From contig MU266492.1 in the NCBI GenBank assembly GCA_021014945.1, positions 1 through 63,696 of the forward strand: 63,696 bases of DNA. The letters run 5' to 3'. Both the position numbers and the translations under genes were made by a program. Position 1 is the stretch's first letter. Every line of letters begins with the position of its first letter. The notes below the pieces were generated by a model. It did no database searches. It worked only from the letters and a program-made list of their open reading frames with translations, and was not told the origin of the DNA. This stretch comes from Leucogyrophana mollusca (Eukaryota > Basidiomycota > Agaricomycetes > Boletales). This document shows positions 44,461 through 56,997 of this stretch, in pieces.

Positions 44461-47400
44461 CTACCTTCGACTGCTAAGACCTCGACCCCTGGACCCCCAC
44501 CCACCATCTCTTCGCCTGTCTCGCTCCCAGTTGGAAGAATCGCGTCGGTCATAGCGGTCGCGGTCGCCCGACCGATCCCTATACCTTTCCCGGTCTCGGC
44601 TTTTGTCGTACGAAGCAGAAGATCGGCGATAATCTCGCCCTCGTTGATCATAATCGCTGTTCCTGCGCTCGTCAGGAAAGGAGCCGGTAGAAGATGCGGA
44701 TTTCGGAGGCGGTGGCAGGGCTGACCCCCCTATGGGATCCGCACGGAGGTGGTCACCCGAAATGGGGGGAAGGGGAAGCTGGGCTGGGCGGGAAGGCAGC
44801 GCGGAAATGGAAGGGGAACCGTTTGCATATCCACCCGGAGCTGAGGTGTTTACTTGAGCAATATGCTGAGAAAGAGATGGGTGCTGCGAAAGGTATAAAT
44901 TCTGCATCCCGGTGACCACCCCACTGGCAGCTGCGCCGACTTGCGAAGAGGACGGCGCTTGCATACCATTGGCAAAACCTTGGGCAAATAAAGGCACAGC
45001 GCCAGGGAGTGGAGGGGTGCCAAAAACTAACGAACTGTTCCCATTGGCCATCACAGCACTGCCCGGAGTGACAAAAGAAGATGCTCCAGGATTTGGCAAA
45101 GGTTGGCCCTGGTGAATGCCCGCAGCTCTCAAAATGGCCTCTATCGAGGCTCTGTCTATCTCTTGGCCCATCGGTGCAGGAGGTGAGGCGACTGGCGGCG
45201 GACGACTAGCTTGGTACGTGGTTTGCGAGGCAAGAGCGGAGTTCAATGGTTGAAACTGACTTGGAGTGGATGCCCGCGAAATCACATTGCCAACAGCCGG
45301 CGACTGAGCTTGGGATGAAGAACCTGACTGAATGGCAGCCTTGGCGGCACGAATAGGTGCGAGCCTATCTTGCAAGAAACCAGAGCCCGAGGATCCGATA
45401 CGAGGCGTTGAAGGAACATCTGACTCCATATTTAGTGATGCGTTTTGAACCTCGGTTTTGACGCTAAGCAGAGGACCGGTAGAAGGCGCAACGGAAACGG
45501 CGGGAGAGAGTGATTTTGAACTACAACCCCCTCGAAAGGGCGGTGGCACTTGTGCGGGTGGAATAGGTGGAGGGACTGTAGGGATAGGCTGACATGGTGC
45601 TGAGGGCCCTGCCACGTGGGTAGCAATAGCGGCCGGAGGATGTGTTGGCGTTGATGGTGAGTTTGCCAAAGACTTAATCGGCCTGACGGTGGGTTTACCC
45701 GTCTGTGGAGGTGCCTTGTAAGCGGGCGCTGATATGGTGGAAACTGCTGGTGGGGATGGCCCCTTGACAGCAGTTTTTTGCTGGGAAGGTGTCTGTTTCC
45801 CGAGTGGCTGAGATTTGGTAGATCCTTTTGCATGTGAGGAGCCTAGGAGGTCTGTGTTTAATTTTAGCTCATGCGGGACTGATGCAAAACTTACTAGGTG
45901 TACTCTTGGTGCTCCGCTTGGGGTTGGTTGTCTTTCGGGTAGGCGGCTGAGAATCATCGTCCTCACCGCCATCGGAGTCATCGTCGACAGGTCTCTTCCG
46001 CTTGGAAGCAGGATGGGATGGAACTTTGCTTGCAGCAGGTTTGTCATTCCCATCACTTTTGAGTTGGGAAACCTTGAGTTTCTTGGATATGAAATCAAGC
46101 ATATGCTTTGTTATTCTAGTGTTGGCACGGATATCAACATGCTTCGACCGGACGTCTGCCCTCATCTTCTCGATTGCAGAGGAGAGCTGCGTCAATGACA
46201 ACACTGCGCGATGAAGATAAATCAAAACCCCGATCATTACAAACTCGATTGGGGAGACACGCGTGGGCTTGTTTAGTGATCCGCTGTACTTCTTGTCGCG
46301 CGCAAGAGTGACGAGAATCCTGAAGGTATCTGTCAGTTCTGCCCGACGTTTGGCAGCAACCGGTTCCGTATTTTGGAGCCATTTCTCGAGCTGAGGGGCA
46401 CCCGGGAAAGTGTGCTTCGGCAGGTTTTCAATCAAAAAGCCAATCGAAGCCAAACATTGAAAGTCCCTGCCGCGAGCATGTCCCCAGTCAAGGTAACCCT
46501 GAAATCCGCCCTCGCCGAGAACTTGACTTTGGATTTCTCTGATGAGGGAAGGCCAAGGCCCAACAATAGCTTGCATGCGCTCTACAAACAGGTGAGATGG
46601 AGGGACGCGAACGTTTATTAAAGGAGGTCCAACCAGCAGGGGTTAGCGCCACGCCAAGCTGAACTCGCTAAAACGTGTACTTCAATGATGGATCCCCCAA
46701 GATGTTGAACTGCGAATCCTCACCTGGAATATCTCCCTCTCCTGGTCTTCATTAAGATCATTATACTCGACGCACACAATTTGCTTATTCGCGAACTGGG
46801 TCATCAAGTGCTTGGGGAGAAGTTTACGCCTTTGACTTGCAGTTCCTCCTTTGAACCAGAGTTTCTCGTTGGTGAACCTTGTGCGGACGTGGATCGAAAA
46901 AGCTTGACAATGGATAAGGATGCGGAAACTTACGAATCTTTGTCTTCAAGTAATGAAACAAACATGAAGATCGGGCGAGATCAGAAAATGTGTAGGACTC
47001 ACGTGGTATCTGTTAGGTGGGTGATTAGCAAGAATTCCAAGCATGATATGTAGCGCTGACGAACCTGTCCGTCTATGAACCTGGTGGGCGCATGAAGTGT
47101 GATCGTTCAAAGTCACGAAAAAGCGGGCAATACCTTTGTATTGACGTTAACCGCTGCTTCCCATCTATGCAGGTGCGCAATTCACTCCCATCATCCGAGA
47201 CAGACACGGCTATCAAGGGGTAAAATTCAACAAGAGTCGGTAAATGTTGGTGGGGTCTTATTCACCGAAGATGATAGGTGGCATATAGTAGTTGCGTAAA
47301 ATCGAGTCTATAAGGCCCGATTGCTTTGATTCTGGCCATACCACGTCTTGACGAGCAGAGGAGCTTCATTAGAATCGAACTGGCCATCATCAAACTTCAG

Positions 47401-47690
47401 GGGGGGATGCTCACCTCTTTGATATTCCGGGTCGAGGTCTATGGCATTGTCGATTATCTGGTCTACAACAGGTGAGTAAACGGGCGTGCATCACCTTCCA
47501 CTCCCATACCATAGAGTGACTTCGCTGTGTACTGAGTGGTGCGGGGAGGTCGGAGAACATTGGATATTTTATACTCTTTCGGAGTCTTTTTAGAGCCTCC
47601 AGTCTTCTTCGCCGTGGTCCGCTGGGCCAGAGGTACATCGTCCTCGTCTGACGAGAGGTCCGTCAAGTCTGAGAAGTCTGAGAGCGACAT
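44461..47690 (-). CDS. DUF262 (GmrSD N-terminal domain-like) protein, paralog 2, with Arg/Asp/Ser-rich tail
   Basis: ATG 47690: MSLSDFSDLTDLSSDEDDVP, ISNVLRPPRTTQYTAKSLYG, then IIDNAIDLDPEYQR, DVVWPESKQSGLIDSILRNY, DGSELRTCIDGKQRLTSIQR, the 16-nt micro-exon FIDGQ (47080-47065), IPHKDS, FTNEKLWFKGGTASQRRKLL, FANKQIVCVEYNDLNEDQER, RVQLGVALTPA and ERMQAIVGPWPSLIREIQSQ. Every block and intron has a counterpart in paralog 1. The helical region (VSPIEFVMIGVLIYLHRAVL) is followed by a basic NLS-like stretch (SKRKRPVDDD). The last exon is a 460-residue Pro/Ser/Gln-rich tail with LQDRLAPIRAAKAAI, ending in an RD/RS-rich region (SRDRERYRDRSGDRDRYDRR) and RGRG. About 900 residues; probably nuclear (inference). 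It lacks a DUF1524/HNH domain. Confidence 0.85.
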
Positions 47691-48205
47691 CTCCAAAGGC
47701 GTGCCAACGACAGTTCTGAGATGGTGGGCAACCCAGGTGAATTAGTATTGTGGTTAAGAATGTCAATAGACTTGACTGCTGAGCGCTGGGTGACAAAATC
47801 AGAAGCAGACCAATCTAACCAATGACTGAATGAGCCAAAGGCGTGTTTGAGTTCGAGGGACATTAGATACAACCGGGGTCTTCGGTGCGAATATTTGCAA
47901 ATTTGCCACTTTGTACTGGTATAAAGGTTACACTTACATTGTCATGCATGAAGTGCGTCGTTTAGCTAGACGGTGAACACACCAAGGTCAAATATTCTCG
48001 GCGGACCTTACTCTACGGCGTTATGTTTGGGCGCTTCGACCCGAAAGTGCCAGAGCAAAGGGCCGCAGGATATAGTAAAGCAATCCGGGGTCCACATGCA
48101 GGAGCCGTCACGTGTAGTAGCTTCAATCTCCGATGCAGCACGCGTCGCGTCGCGCTGGCTGCAACCGTGACAATCGCTATTCCGATTCGGCAGTGACTGC
48201 AAAGG
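47691..48205. promoter_or_regulatory. Divergent promoter interval of DUF262 paralog 2 and SMC2
   Basis: 515 bp between oppositely directed ATGs at 47690 and 48206. No clear TATA box. A short GC-rich stretch (cgcgtcgcgtcgcgctgg) lies at about 48139-48156. Confidence 0.45.
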
Positions 48206-51200
48206 ATGCGTATAGAAGAGCTTGTGCTGGAAGGTAGACCACAGTCGACAACAACGCGACGTAACTGACTATTCCAAAATTTCAGGATTCAAGTCTTACC
48301 CTGTACGAACCCAAATCACAGGATGGGACTCGTCGTTTAACGCTATCACCGGCCTCAATGGATCGGGCAAGTCCAATATTCTCGATGCGATATGCTTTGT
48401 ACTCGGTATCACGAACATGTCTCAGGTGTGTCGCTATCCATATCTAGGTGGATGAACATTGCTAACACGCACCTCATAGATGCGTGCGCAGAACCAACAG
48501 GACCTCATTTACAAGCGTGGCCAGGCTGGAATCACCAAAGCAAGCGTGACCATCGTTTTTGATAACTCGGATAGGGAAAAAAGCCCCGTCGGTCTTGAGA
48601 ATTGCAAGCAAATCACGGTGACCCGTCAAGTGAGTACACATTGAACCCAAACAATCCAGGACTTCTAACGAGGTCGCATGCACAGATTGCACTACCAAAC
48701 ATATCAAAGTATCTGCTCAATGGTCACAAGTCGCAGCAGCATACAATCCAAACGCTATTCCAGAGCGTACAACTCAATATCAACAATCCCAACTTTTTAA
48801 TCATGCAAGGGCGCATCACGAAGGTTAGAGCGAAGTGTTCCATCCTACAAGCCACATTTCTGAAACTTGCCAGTAGGTACTGAACATGCGGCCCCAAGAG
48901 ATCCTAGGTATGGTCGAAGAAGCTGCTGGGACGCGTATGTTCGAGGAGCGGAAGGATAAAGCCAAGAAGACAATGGACAAAAAGGAAAAACGCGTCCAAG
49001 AGATCACGTCTCTCCTAACTGAGGAAATCACCCCGAAACTGGACACCTTACGCGAGGAGAAGCGCTCATTCTTACAATGGCAAAAGGGTTGCGCTGAGCT
49101 GGAACGGATTGGTCGCGTATTGCGAGCCTGGGAATGGACGCAAGCAAACAGGCGTGTTGAAGAGGCCCAAGGTGAGATTGACAAGAAGAAGCAGGAAGTC
49201 GAATCCATCAAAGATCAGAAAGTTCGGTTCGTCAAAGAGGGGAAGGCAGCTGAGAAAGCATGGGAGGAGGTCAACGCGAAACGGGAAGCAGAGAGAAAGA
49301 AGGGAGGCAAGTTTAAGAAGATGGAGGAGGAAGTGGCGGAGCTAGAGAAGGTCCTCGTAAAACTTCGCACACAGGTTGAGATCCAGAGTGGTCAGATCGC
49401 GGACGACAAGAAACATGCGGCGGAATCAGAGAACGAGTTGAACGAGCTGCGGGCCTCCTTCGACGAGAAGCAAACCCAAGTTCAGGGCTTGGACGAGTCC
49501 TACCAAGCCGTTAAGGACAAGCATAACGCTACCCAGGCTGCCCTTGCAAATTCCGAGGAACTTCTGCAGACCCTCCTCACCGGACTTTCGTCGAGCGGGC
49601 AAGGAAACTCGGGCGGCGGATACATGGGACAGCTTGCCGACGCCAAAGCCCGTCTCGCACAAGGCGCCGCAGAGGAGGAGCAAAGCCGCGTGAAGTTGAA
49701 TATGAGCGAAAAGGAACTCAAGGGCTTGGAAGTGCGTTGGAAAGACGTGGAGCGGGAAGCCAGCGATGGAAAGAAGAATCTGGAGAACATGAAAGCCGAC
49801 GTGGAGAAGGTTAGACGGAAGGTCGCCGAGTGCGGGTGGAGTGCTGAGAACGAGCAAGATGGTGATACGGCGTTGCGGACAGCTAAGGGCCAAGTTCGCC
49901 AGCTCACTGAAGTACGTGGTATTTAACGTCGCGACCAAGTGTCACTGACGGTCCCGAAGGAACGCGACGCACTGAAGCAACGCTTGTCGTCCCTCGATTT
50001 TAACTATTCGTCTCCCTATCCCAATTTCGACAGAACAAAGGTGAAGGGTCTTGTGGCTACATTAACCACAATACCTCGTGAGCACCATAACAAGTCAACC
50101 GCTCTCGAAGTTGTTGCGGGAGGAAAGTTGTACAACGTCGTCGTCGAAGACGAGCGGATTGGCAAGGACCTACTGCAGAACGGGAAACTGAAGAAGCGCG
50201 TTACGATTATCCCGCTCAACAAGATCAACGCGTTCAATCTCTCGGCTCAGGTTCGCGACGGTTTAGTAAAGAGGCGAAGTCGAAAGCTCATGTTTTTTTT
50301 TATCTAGAAACTAGCCACTGTCAATAGCAAGGCTCCTGGAAAGGCACACCCAGCCTTATCCCTCATTGGGTACCCCGATGAAGTGGCTAAGGCCATGGCA
50401 TTCGTCTTTGGGGACACTATTGTCTGCGATGATCCCGAGTCCGCGAAAGCGGTTACCTTTGGTGCGAACGTACGTTCAGTCACGCTGGATGGAGACCTGT
50501 ACGACCCCTCCGGTACCCTCAGCGGCGGGTCTGCACCAAGCGGCGGCGGGACTTTGCTCAAGGTTCAGGAGCTACTGGAGGCAGAGCGTCAGCTTGAGGA
50601 AGCAGGAGCTCGACTGGCAGAGCTGGAAAAGAAAGAGGAGGGGGAGCGCGAAGGGCGGGAACGATGGAAGAGACTCTCGCGCGAGCTGCAAATGAAAGAA
50701 CACGAGGTTCGTTTACTGGAGGAGCAGATGGGTGGCAGCAACGCGACGAGGGTGAGGGATTGACGGGACCAATTTTACTGTATTGCTAACAAAACATCAT
50801 CAGCTCGGCGCGGAAGTCGAAGCCCTGAAAGCAACCATCGCAGACCTAAAGGCAGCAGTCCAGGCCGCCAAAGACAAGCAGAAAACTGCTAAGGACGAGT
50901 GTGCTAAGCTGGAGAAGGACATGCGTGAGTTCAAGAACGACAAGGAGGGGAAGATCAACGAACTCAAAGTATGTTTTCGTCACGTCATTCAGAGTTATAT
51001 ATAATCTAAAAAGACACCCTCGAACTCAGGCTAGCATCGCAAAGCAGAAAGCGGCCCTTCAAAAGCAGGCGGTAGTGGTGAAGACCCAGCAAAAAGAGCA
51101 TCAGACGGCGACTCTCGAGCTCGGTATGTCTGATATCTGATGAAAGCGGCCTTCTTTTTTCTCACCAATCCACACAGAACAAATAGAGAAGGATATCGCA

Positions 51201-52578
51201 GCGTTAGAGGAGAACATTCAAAAGGAGTATTCCACCGTCGCTAAGTTGGAAAAGGAGCTAGGCAAGGTCAATGCGGACCTCGCCAAGAAGGGGGTTAGTA
51301 GACCCCCACCGTCTGGCCGGCCGCTGTGCTGACCGAGGAGCACAGACAATGCATGCCCAAGCGGAGCAGCAACTGCAAGAAGAACGAGCAACGCTCACTC
51401 AGTTCGATAACGAGTTGAAGGGACTCGAACAGGCTATGAAGGACAAGAAGCAAGCAGTATCTGACGCCGACCTGACTCTGAAGAAGCTCGACCATGATTT
51501 CGTGGCGCTGGAGAAGGACAAACTTGCCCAAACGAACGCTGTAGCAGTGTTAGAGAAACAATATGAATGGATCCGGGAAGAATATAAGTGAGGTTTTACG
51601 CTTTCTATGCTGAAGCTCCGTCGTTGACCAGTACTCCAAGGCTTTTTGGCAAGAAGGGGTCACAATACGACTTTGCCGAAAATGACATTGCGAATCTAAA
51701 AACCAAAGCCATGGAACTAGAGGAAAGGCAGAAGGGCATGAAGAAGAAGGTTAACCCCAAAGTCATGAACATGCTGGAGACGTGCGTCCCCCCCACTATC
51801 ATATGAGTGAAAGCGTAACCCTTTCGTCATTCTAGTGTTGAGAAGAAGGAGGTGGAGTTGAAGAAGATGTTGAGCACCGTCATGAAAGACAAAGAGAAGA
51901 TTGAGCTGACTATCGAAGAGCTCGATCGCTACAAGCGGGATGCGCTGCAGAAAACCTGGGAGAAGGTGGGCGGGTAAGTCCCTCACTCTCCTCCCCCTCC
52001 TTACTCCGTAGCGAAACTAACCTGCTCAACAGTGATTTTGGCAGCATCTTCGGCGAGCTCTTGCCAGGAAACTTTGCGAAGTTGCAGCCTCCGGACGGCC
52101 AAGACTTAATGCAAGGTCTCGAAGTCAAGGTGCGGCTTGGAAGTGTTTGGAAACAAAGCCTAACAGAACTCAGTGGTGGTCAACGGTAGCTGTAGCTTCA
52201 ATCTGAACAATTGTTCTATGACTGATCAGGGCTGAATACAGGTCGCTGATCGCTCTCTCGTTGATTATGGCCCTCCTTCAATTCAAGCCTGCCCCTATGT
52301 ATATTCTAGATGAAATCGACGCAGCCCTCGACCTTTCGCATACCCAACACATAGGACACCTCTTCCGCACCCGGTTCAAAGGATCCCAGTTCATTGTTGT
52401 ATCATTGAAAGAAGGGCTATTCACCAACGCAAATGTCCTTTTCCGCGCACGGTTCCGGGACGGGACATCAATAGTTGAGCGTACGGCACAGCGGTCCACG
52501 TCCTCGCTCTACGCAGGCGGGGAAGACAATGAGGGTGACGGACGGGGAGGACGCAGAGGGCGTAGAGTAGTGTCGTAG
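48206..52578 (+). CDS. SMC2: Structural maintenance of chromosomes protein 2 (condensin ATPase)
   Basis: Core ATPase of condensin, partner of SMC4, needed for mitotic chromosome compaction. Exon 1 at 48206 encodes [10 protein letters not shown], joined to [20 protein letters not shown] and the Walker [24 protein letters not shown]2-type [20 protein letters not shown] follows, then [20 protein letters not shown] and a long coiled coil. The hinge includes [12 protein letters not shown] and [20 protein letters not shown] with [15 protein letters not shown] second coiled coil (about 50560-51980) leads to the signature [20 protein letters not shown] and Walker [21 protein letters not shown]. It ends with a [10 protein letters not shown] tail at 52578. 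About 1200 residues, full length, 14 or so exons. Confidence 0.96.
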
Positions 52579-52669
52579 GAGCAAAAGGATCGCAGGATGT
52601 AGCGATTTTGTGATCTTCGTCTCGGGGTTCTTGTGGAATAATAATATAATCGTGTATGACTACTGCACC

Positions 52670-53033
52670 AGCATCGTAACCGCCATTGCCACGCAAGCAA
52701 GTGCGACATAGGGTGATAAACGCTCCCCTTTAGGTGGAGTGCAGGTAAGGAAAGCGCTTGGATATCATGTGTTGCAACGCACCTATCCGCGCAGACATGA
52801 AGAACAGACCTAAAAACCTGCAACCGTTATTATGAGTGGAGCATACAATCTCGGATGGCATGCGGCCGTACCCTTCCTTGTTTCTATCGACAAGACGCGG
52901 GGCTACTGCGCGAACATAGGTGCAGGTGCAAATTACAAGCAAGATCACCAAAAGTAAGGATTGAAAATTAAAGAGGGCCGACTGTGAAGAAGTCAATGGC
53001 ATCAGCACATACATTTCAACGATATCATACCAT
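52670..53033 (-). CDS. KSH1: KISH/TMEM167 secretory-pathway membrane protein
   Basis: Small two-helix Golgi protein needed early in the secretory pathway (Kish, yeast Ksh1). The first exon holds only the ATG (53033-53031), followed at once by a gtatga donor. Exon 2 gives [20 protein letters not shown] and [17 protein letters not shown], exon 3 [12 protein letters not shown], and the last exon [20 protein letters not shown] then Q and the stop at 52672-52670. Total about 71 residues, the family length, with both membrane helices. Convergent with SMC2, with 91 bp between the stops. Confidence 0.93.
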
Positions 53034-54016
53034 GTTCTAACGCCCGGAGAGCGGTTCTGGCAGTTGGTCGCTGGTGTAAAGCAGTAAACGGCTTTCAGTG
53101 GAGAAGCAAGGTTGCTGCGTTGGCAATGCGTGTCAACCGAAGTTGATCGCCACCATGTGTGCCATGTGGCCCGAAATTCACACCCTCTATATATGGCAGG
53201 CGCTTAGGTTCGCCGTTCAGCATCACTCCGACAACGCTGAAACAGAATACACGCAGCTCGAGATGGTGTCACAGTTTATTTCCGGGGGTGGTGCTGAAAC
53301 GCGACCTGCACATTCTACACCCTGCACACTCACGAAAATGAAGTTATTTCGAGACCAGGCCGCTCTACATCAGTGTCCCGCGACTTCAGTGACAGGCATG
53401 AGGATTTTCTCCGTTTTTTTCACGCAATGGAACGGAGATGGAAGAGGCGTGAGACTCACTTTCGAGTCTATTTCCATGTGCCTTATCTAGCATATGAAGC
53501 TGCCGAGTCAAATCATCATGGTATCATCGAGCTGTCCATCAGCTTGTTCAAGTTGTTTCCAGGATCACTGAATTAGAGGCCAACGGGATATCCAATCACG
53601 CTATCACTACCAGTCTTGAAAATTCATTGCCATCACGTTCCTTGATCTCTTCGGAAGTTACCGTGGCCCACCTAGTGCTTTTTGAAGCTTCGGTTGCAGG
53701 GGAACTCAAGGGGGAACTTGGGGGGAGGATGTGCGGAAGAAACAGAGGTCACATTCACTAGTGTACCTGAAGTTCCCATTCGCAACTAACAGCGCTTGAT
53801 GGACAGTTGACTGAACAGTCACTTTGCAGCCACACCAAGTACATACGCCGGCGCCTTGGATGGGTGCCAGGTGTTCTACCACATAGCTTCCAGTCATTCT
53901 GATACTTGCAATCGACCACTCCCGTTGTTTTATTATACACCAAGTAAACATACGTGAAGCACCCAAGATCGACGAAAGGCTGATTTTGTACATCTGTAAG
54001 CTATACACAACAGAAA
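53034..54016. other. Intergenic interval, nothing recognised
   Basis: 983 bp between the KISH start and the OPT-B stop. A 130-codon plus-strand frame at 53098-53490 has no domain or intron pattern. Confidence 0.45.
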
Positions 54017-56930
54017 TTACCATGTACTGGGCCTGAGAAGTGAAATCAGAATGTTAGACACGTCATTCAAGGCGATAACAATGTACTGACCCAAATGTTC
54101 CGCTCTCAGGTATAGGGAGATATGGGACGCCCTTACCATCCGCGGTATTCAGGAACACTTGATTTCCCCACCATTTTGCGACGTTATCGGCGCCAATAGT
54201 GCCGTTCCTCGGATATTGCAAACAGAAGAAGATCAGGATGATTGAGATGGCAACACCCGAGTCCAGCGCAGCAGACAGAACGTCTGTCCGTGGAAGTAGC
54301 GCATCAAACCGAGCTCTTGAGTACAAAATCACAAGAACGGTACTCACAGTTGTACTTCGTCCACCAGGAGAAGTGACGCCTGCGAATGATGTACTGGAAG
54401 ATAAATCCAACAATAGCCCACGAAACGTAGTTAACAGCGGTTGCGGGAGGAATAAGACCAGTGCCAGTAAAGATGACGGGGAAGCTGCACAACGCTGCTC
54501 AGCTGGCACGAAGATGTAGATGGTGGGCTACTCACTTGACGTAGCGGACCCAGCTGTTCGGCCATTTGATCGAAATGAGCCAAGCGCCAAGTGGGCACAA
54601 TGCTCCGACAAGGAAGAACCAAACAAGGCCGTTATACACTTGACCCGAAGAGAACTGGCGCTGCGGTCCAATCACGCCCCACTACATCGAACGGCATGAG
54701 ACACACCAACGCCAGTAATAAAAAATGAAGGCACGCACAATAATGGATGCTGTACCGAAAACCTCGGTACTCGGGCAAATAAAGCCATCCTTCTGGGTGG
54801 TGCTGCACATATCAGGGATGTTGGTGAACATCCACGCTTGCACGCCAAGCTGAACCGTCCCGGCCACTACGGCAGCCACGACTTGAGCCCAGAACATGGT
54901 ACGAGGAGGAATCTTCATGTAATGGCCGAGTTTGAAATCGGAAGCAAACTGCAGGGCTTGTGCCATTGTGATGTAGCCCCATGTTTTGAACATCATCATA
55001 GCGAGAGGGCGTCCTGGAATGGCGTAGCCCACGACCAACTCGGTGATAACGTTCAGGCCAACCTGTTGGTTCGTGATGGCTTGGATCATACCGATGGGCA
55101 CAATGTAGAAGAACGCGATGAGCAGCGAAACAACGAAGCCCCAGACAGGGAATTCCGACGGCCATACTTCAATAACGATGATGCCAAAGACGAACATGAT
55201 TACGAAGATGATAATGTACCACCATTCAGGCACCTGGGCATATTTGGACATGAGGCGGGCGTGGATATCAGCCTGCTCGTGCATGGAGCGGCGTGATTGT
55301 GTCCAAATTTGCTTGCGGAAGAACAAGATGGCATGCATGATGGTCGCCGTGATAGAGGCAAAAGACAAGCCGTAAGACATGGCGAAGGTGGTCGAGAGGA
55401 AGAGGGGACTGTATTCCTGATAAGCTGTTAGATTGAGGGTGGAATCAGGACCGAGAATGAGGGTGACGTTGTATGGTTGACCGGTGTTATCGTACGATGT
55501 ACGCGAGGAAATCGGCATGTACTCGGAGTACCAGGTGTTGGTGTAGTAGAGGGCGGGAGTGAGGATCCAGAAGAACAGTACGAAACCACCCAGAACATTG
55601 GCTTCTGCCCACCAAGGGGAGGCAAGGGGACTTGAGCTGATGTAGTTGATCTGTGCCCAATCAAAAGTGATCAAGCTCATACCAAGTCCATACTCGTAAC
55701 CGAAAAGCTGGTTGACGACGATGTTGTCGGGAACAATCCAGCAGACCCAGGTGAAGTAACTGACGGCCTGGAAGAGGTATCCGGGGATGAAATACCAGAA
55801 AACCCCACCCACAAAAACGTAGGTGAAGAATCGCTCGCGAGAAATACCACCTCGAGTACCTACACCGGCGTAGGTCTGGGAGACAATGTGAGTCAATACC
55901 AGGGGAAGACATGAGTAACGGGAGGCGGACCTGAGCATGCAACGTGTTGAATAAGGCGCAGGTGACCAGATTCAGGGGCCAGACTGTGGATAAGCAATGG
56001 GTCAGTGTCTAATCCGCATGTGGCTTCGGTAAGCACGCGCACTCATTGATGGGGGTTGGACCAGGAATCTACGCATCACACCCCCAAGCGAGAAGCCGAT
56101 CAGCTGCGTGGACATCACCATCATCCATTGATCTAAAATGTTCAGTGAGAAAGACAAAAACAAAACAAAAAACGAGCCTGAGTGCTCACAACTGAAATTG
56201 AAGACTTGGTTGTAATAGACCCGTTGCACGGCGATGATGTCGGTCTAGTCCCGAGGGTCAGTTCGGAAGTTATAGGGCAGCAATCGAACGCTTGACTTAC
56301 GGCATAAGCAGACTGATAACCGACAGTCGCCATAATCGTGACTAAAACGTGCTCCTTGATAGTAAACGGCCCAGGATTGATCGAGACACCAAATATCTGC
56401 ACGTTTGGCAAGAAACGCGCCCAGGCGCGACCCATAGGAAAGGAAAGTAACTGGGCAACAATACCGGTGATGGTGACGGACGGATAGCGGAAGAAGAAAA
56501 ACTGGTTCAGCCCTGGAACGACGATCGCCCATATCAAACCTAACAGAAACGGTGATTAGAGTGGCCAAGCAAGGGTCTGGCACTGAGCTCACCCATAACC
56601 CATGCACGGAAAGTGCCGACGGGTATTGAGGGGTCATCAGTGTTAGCGACGGCTGATCGCACTTCAGGATATGGGGAATCATCCTCTACAAAATCCGATA
56701 AAAATGTGCGCGGAGCAAGGAAGGGGATAAACGTACCAAGGACACCGACGATGGCTTCGTCCTTGTCGATGTTGGGGTCATCGAAATCCGCAATAGGGAT
56801 GGCGGCATCGATGGCTGCAGAACGACTAAATGAGTGACCGCACCGATGCTGTCAGACTGTCCATACCATCTGCCTTCTCCGAGTCGAACTTGTCGACCGA
56901 GCTTGCACTATTGCGGTCGTGCGCCGACAT
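54017..56930 (-). CDS. OPT-family oligopeptide transporter, paralog B
   Basis: ATG 56930: MSAHDRNSASSVDKFDSEKA. Blocks: [60 protein letters not shown] (NPG motif), [120 protein letters not shown] (KIPPR motif), and a last small exon giving PSTW and the stop at 54017. About 780 residues with 14-16 membrane helices. A long central exon (55890-54740) is uninterrupted, whereas paralog A has several introns there. The TATA box at 56997-56991 is well placed. Closest in sequence to paralog C. Confidence 0.92.
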
Positions 56931-56990
56931 GGTGGAATGCAAGCGGGGGGCAAAAGTGTTCGATTCCGAACTCACACGTAGAACCAACCT

Positions 56991-56997
56991 TTTTATA
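56991..56997 (-). promoter_or_regulatory. TATA box of OPT paralog B
   Basis: TATAAAA on the minus strand, 61-67 bp upstream of the ATG at 56930. Confidence 0.5.
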
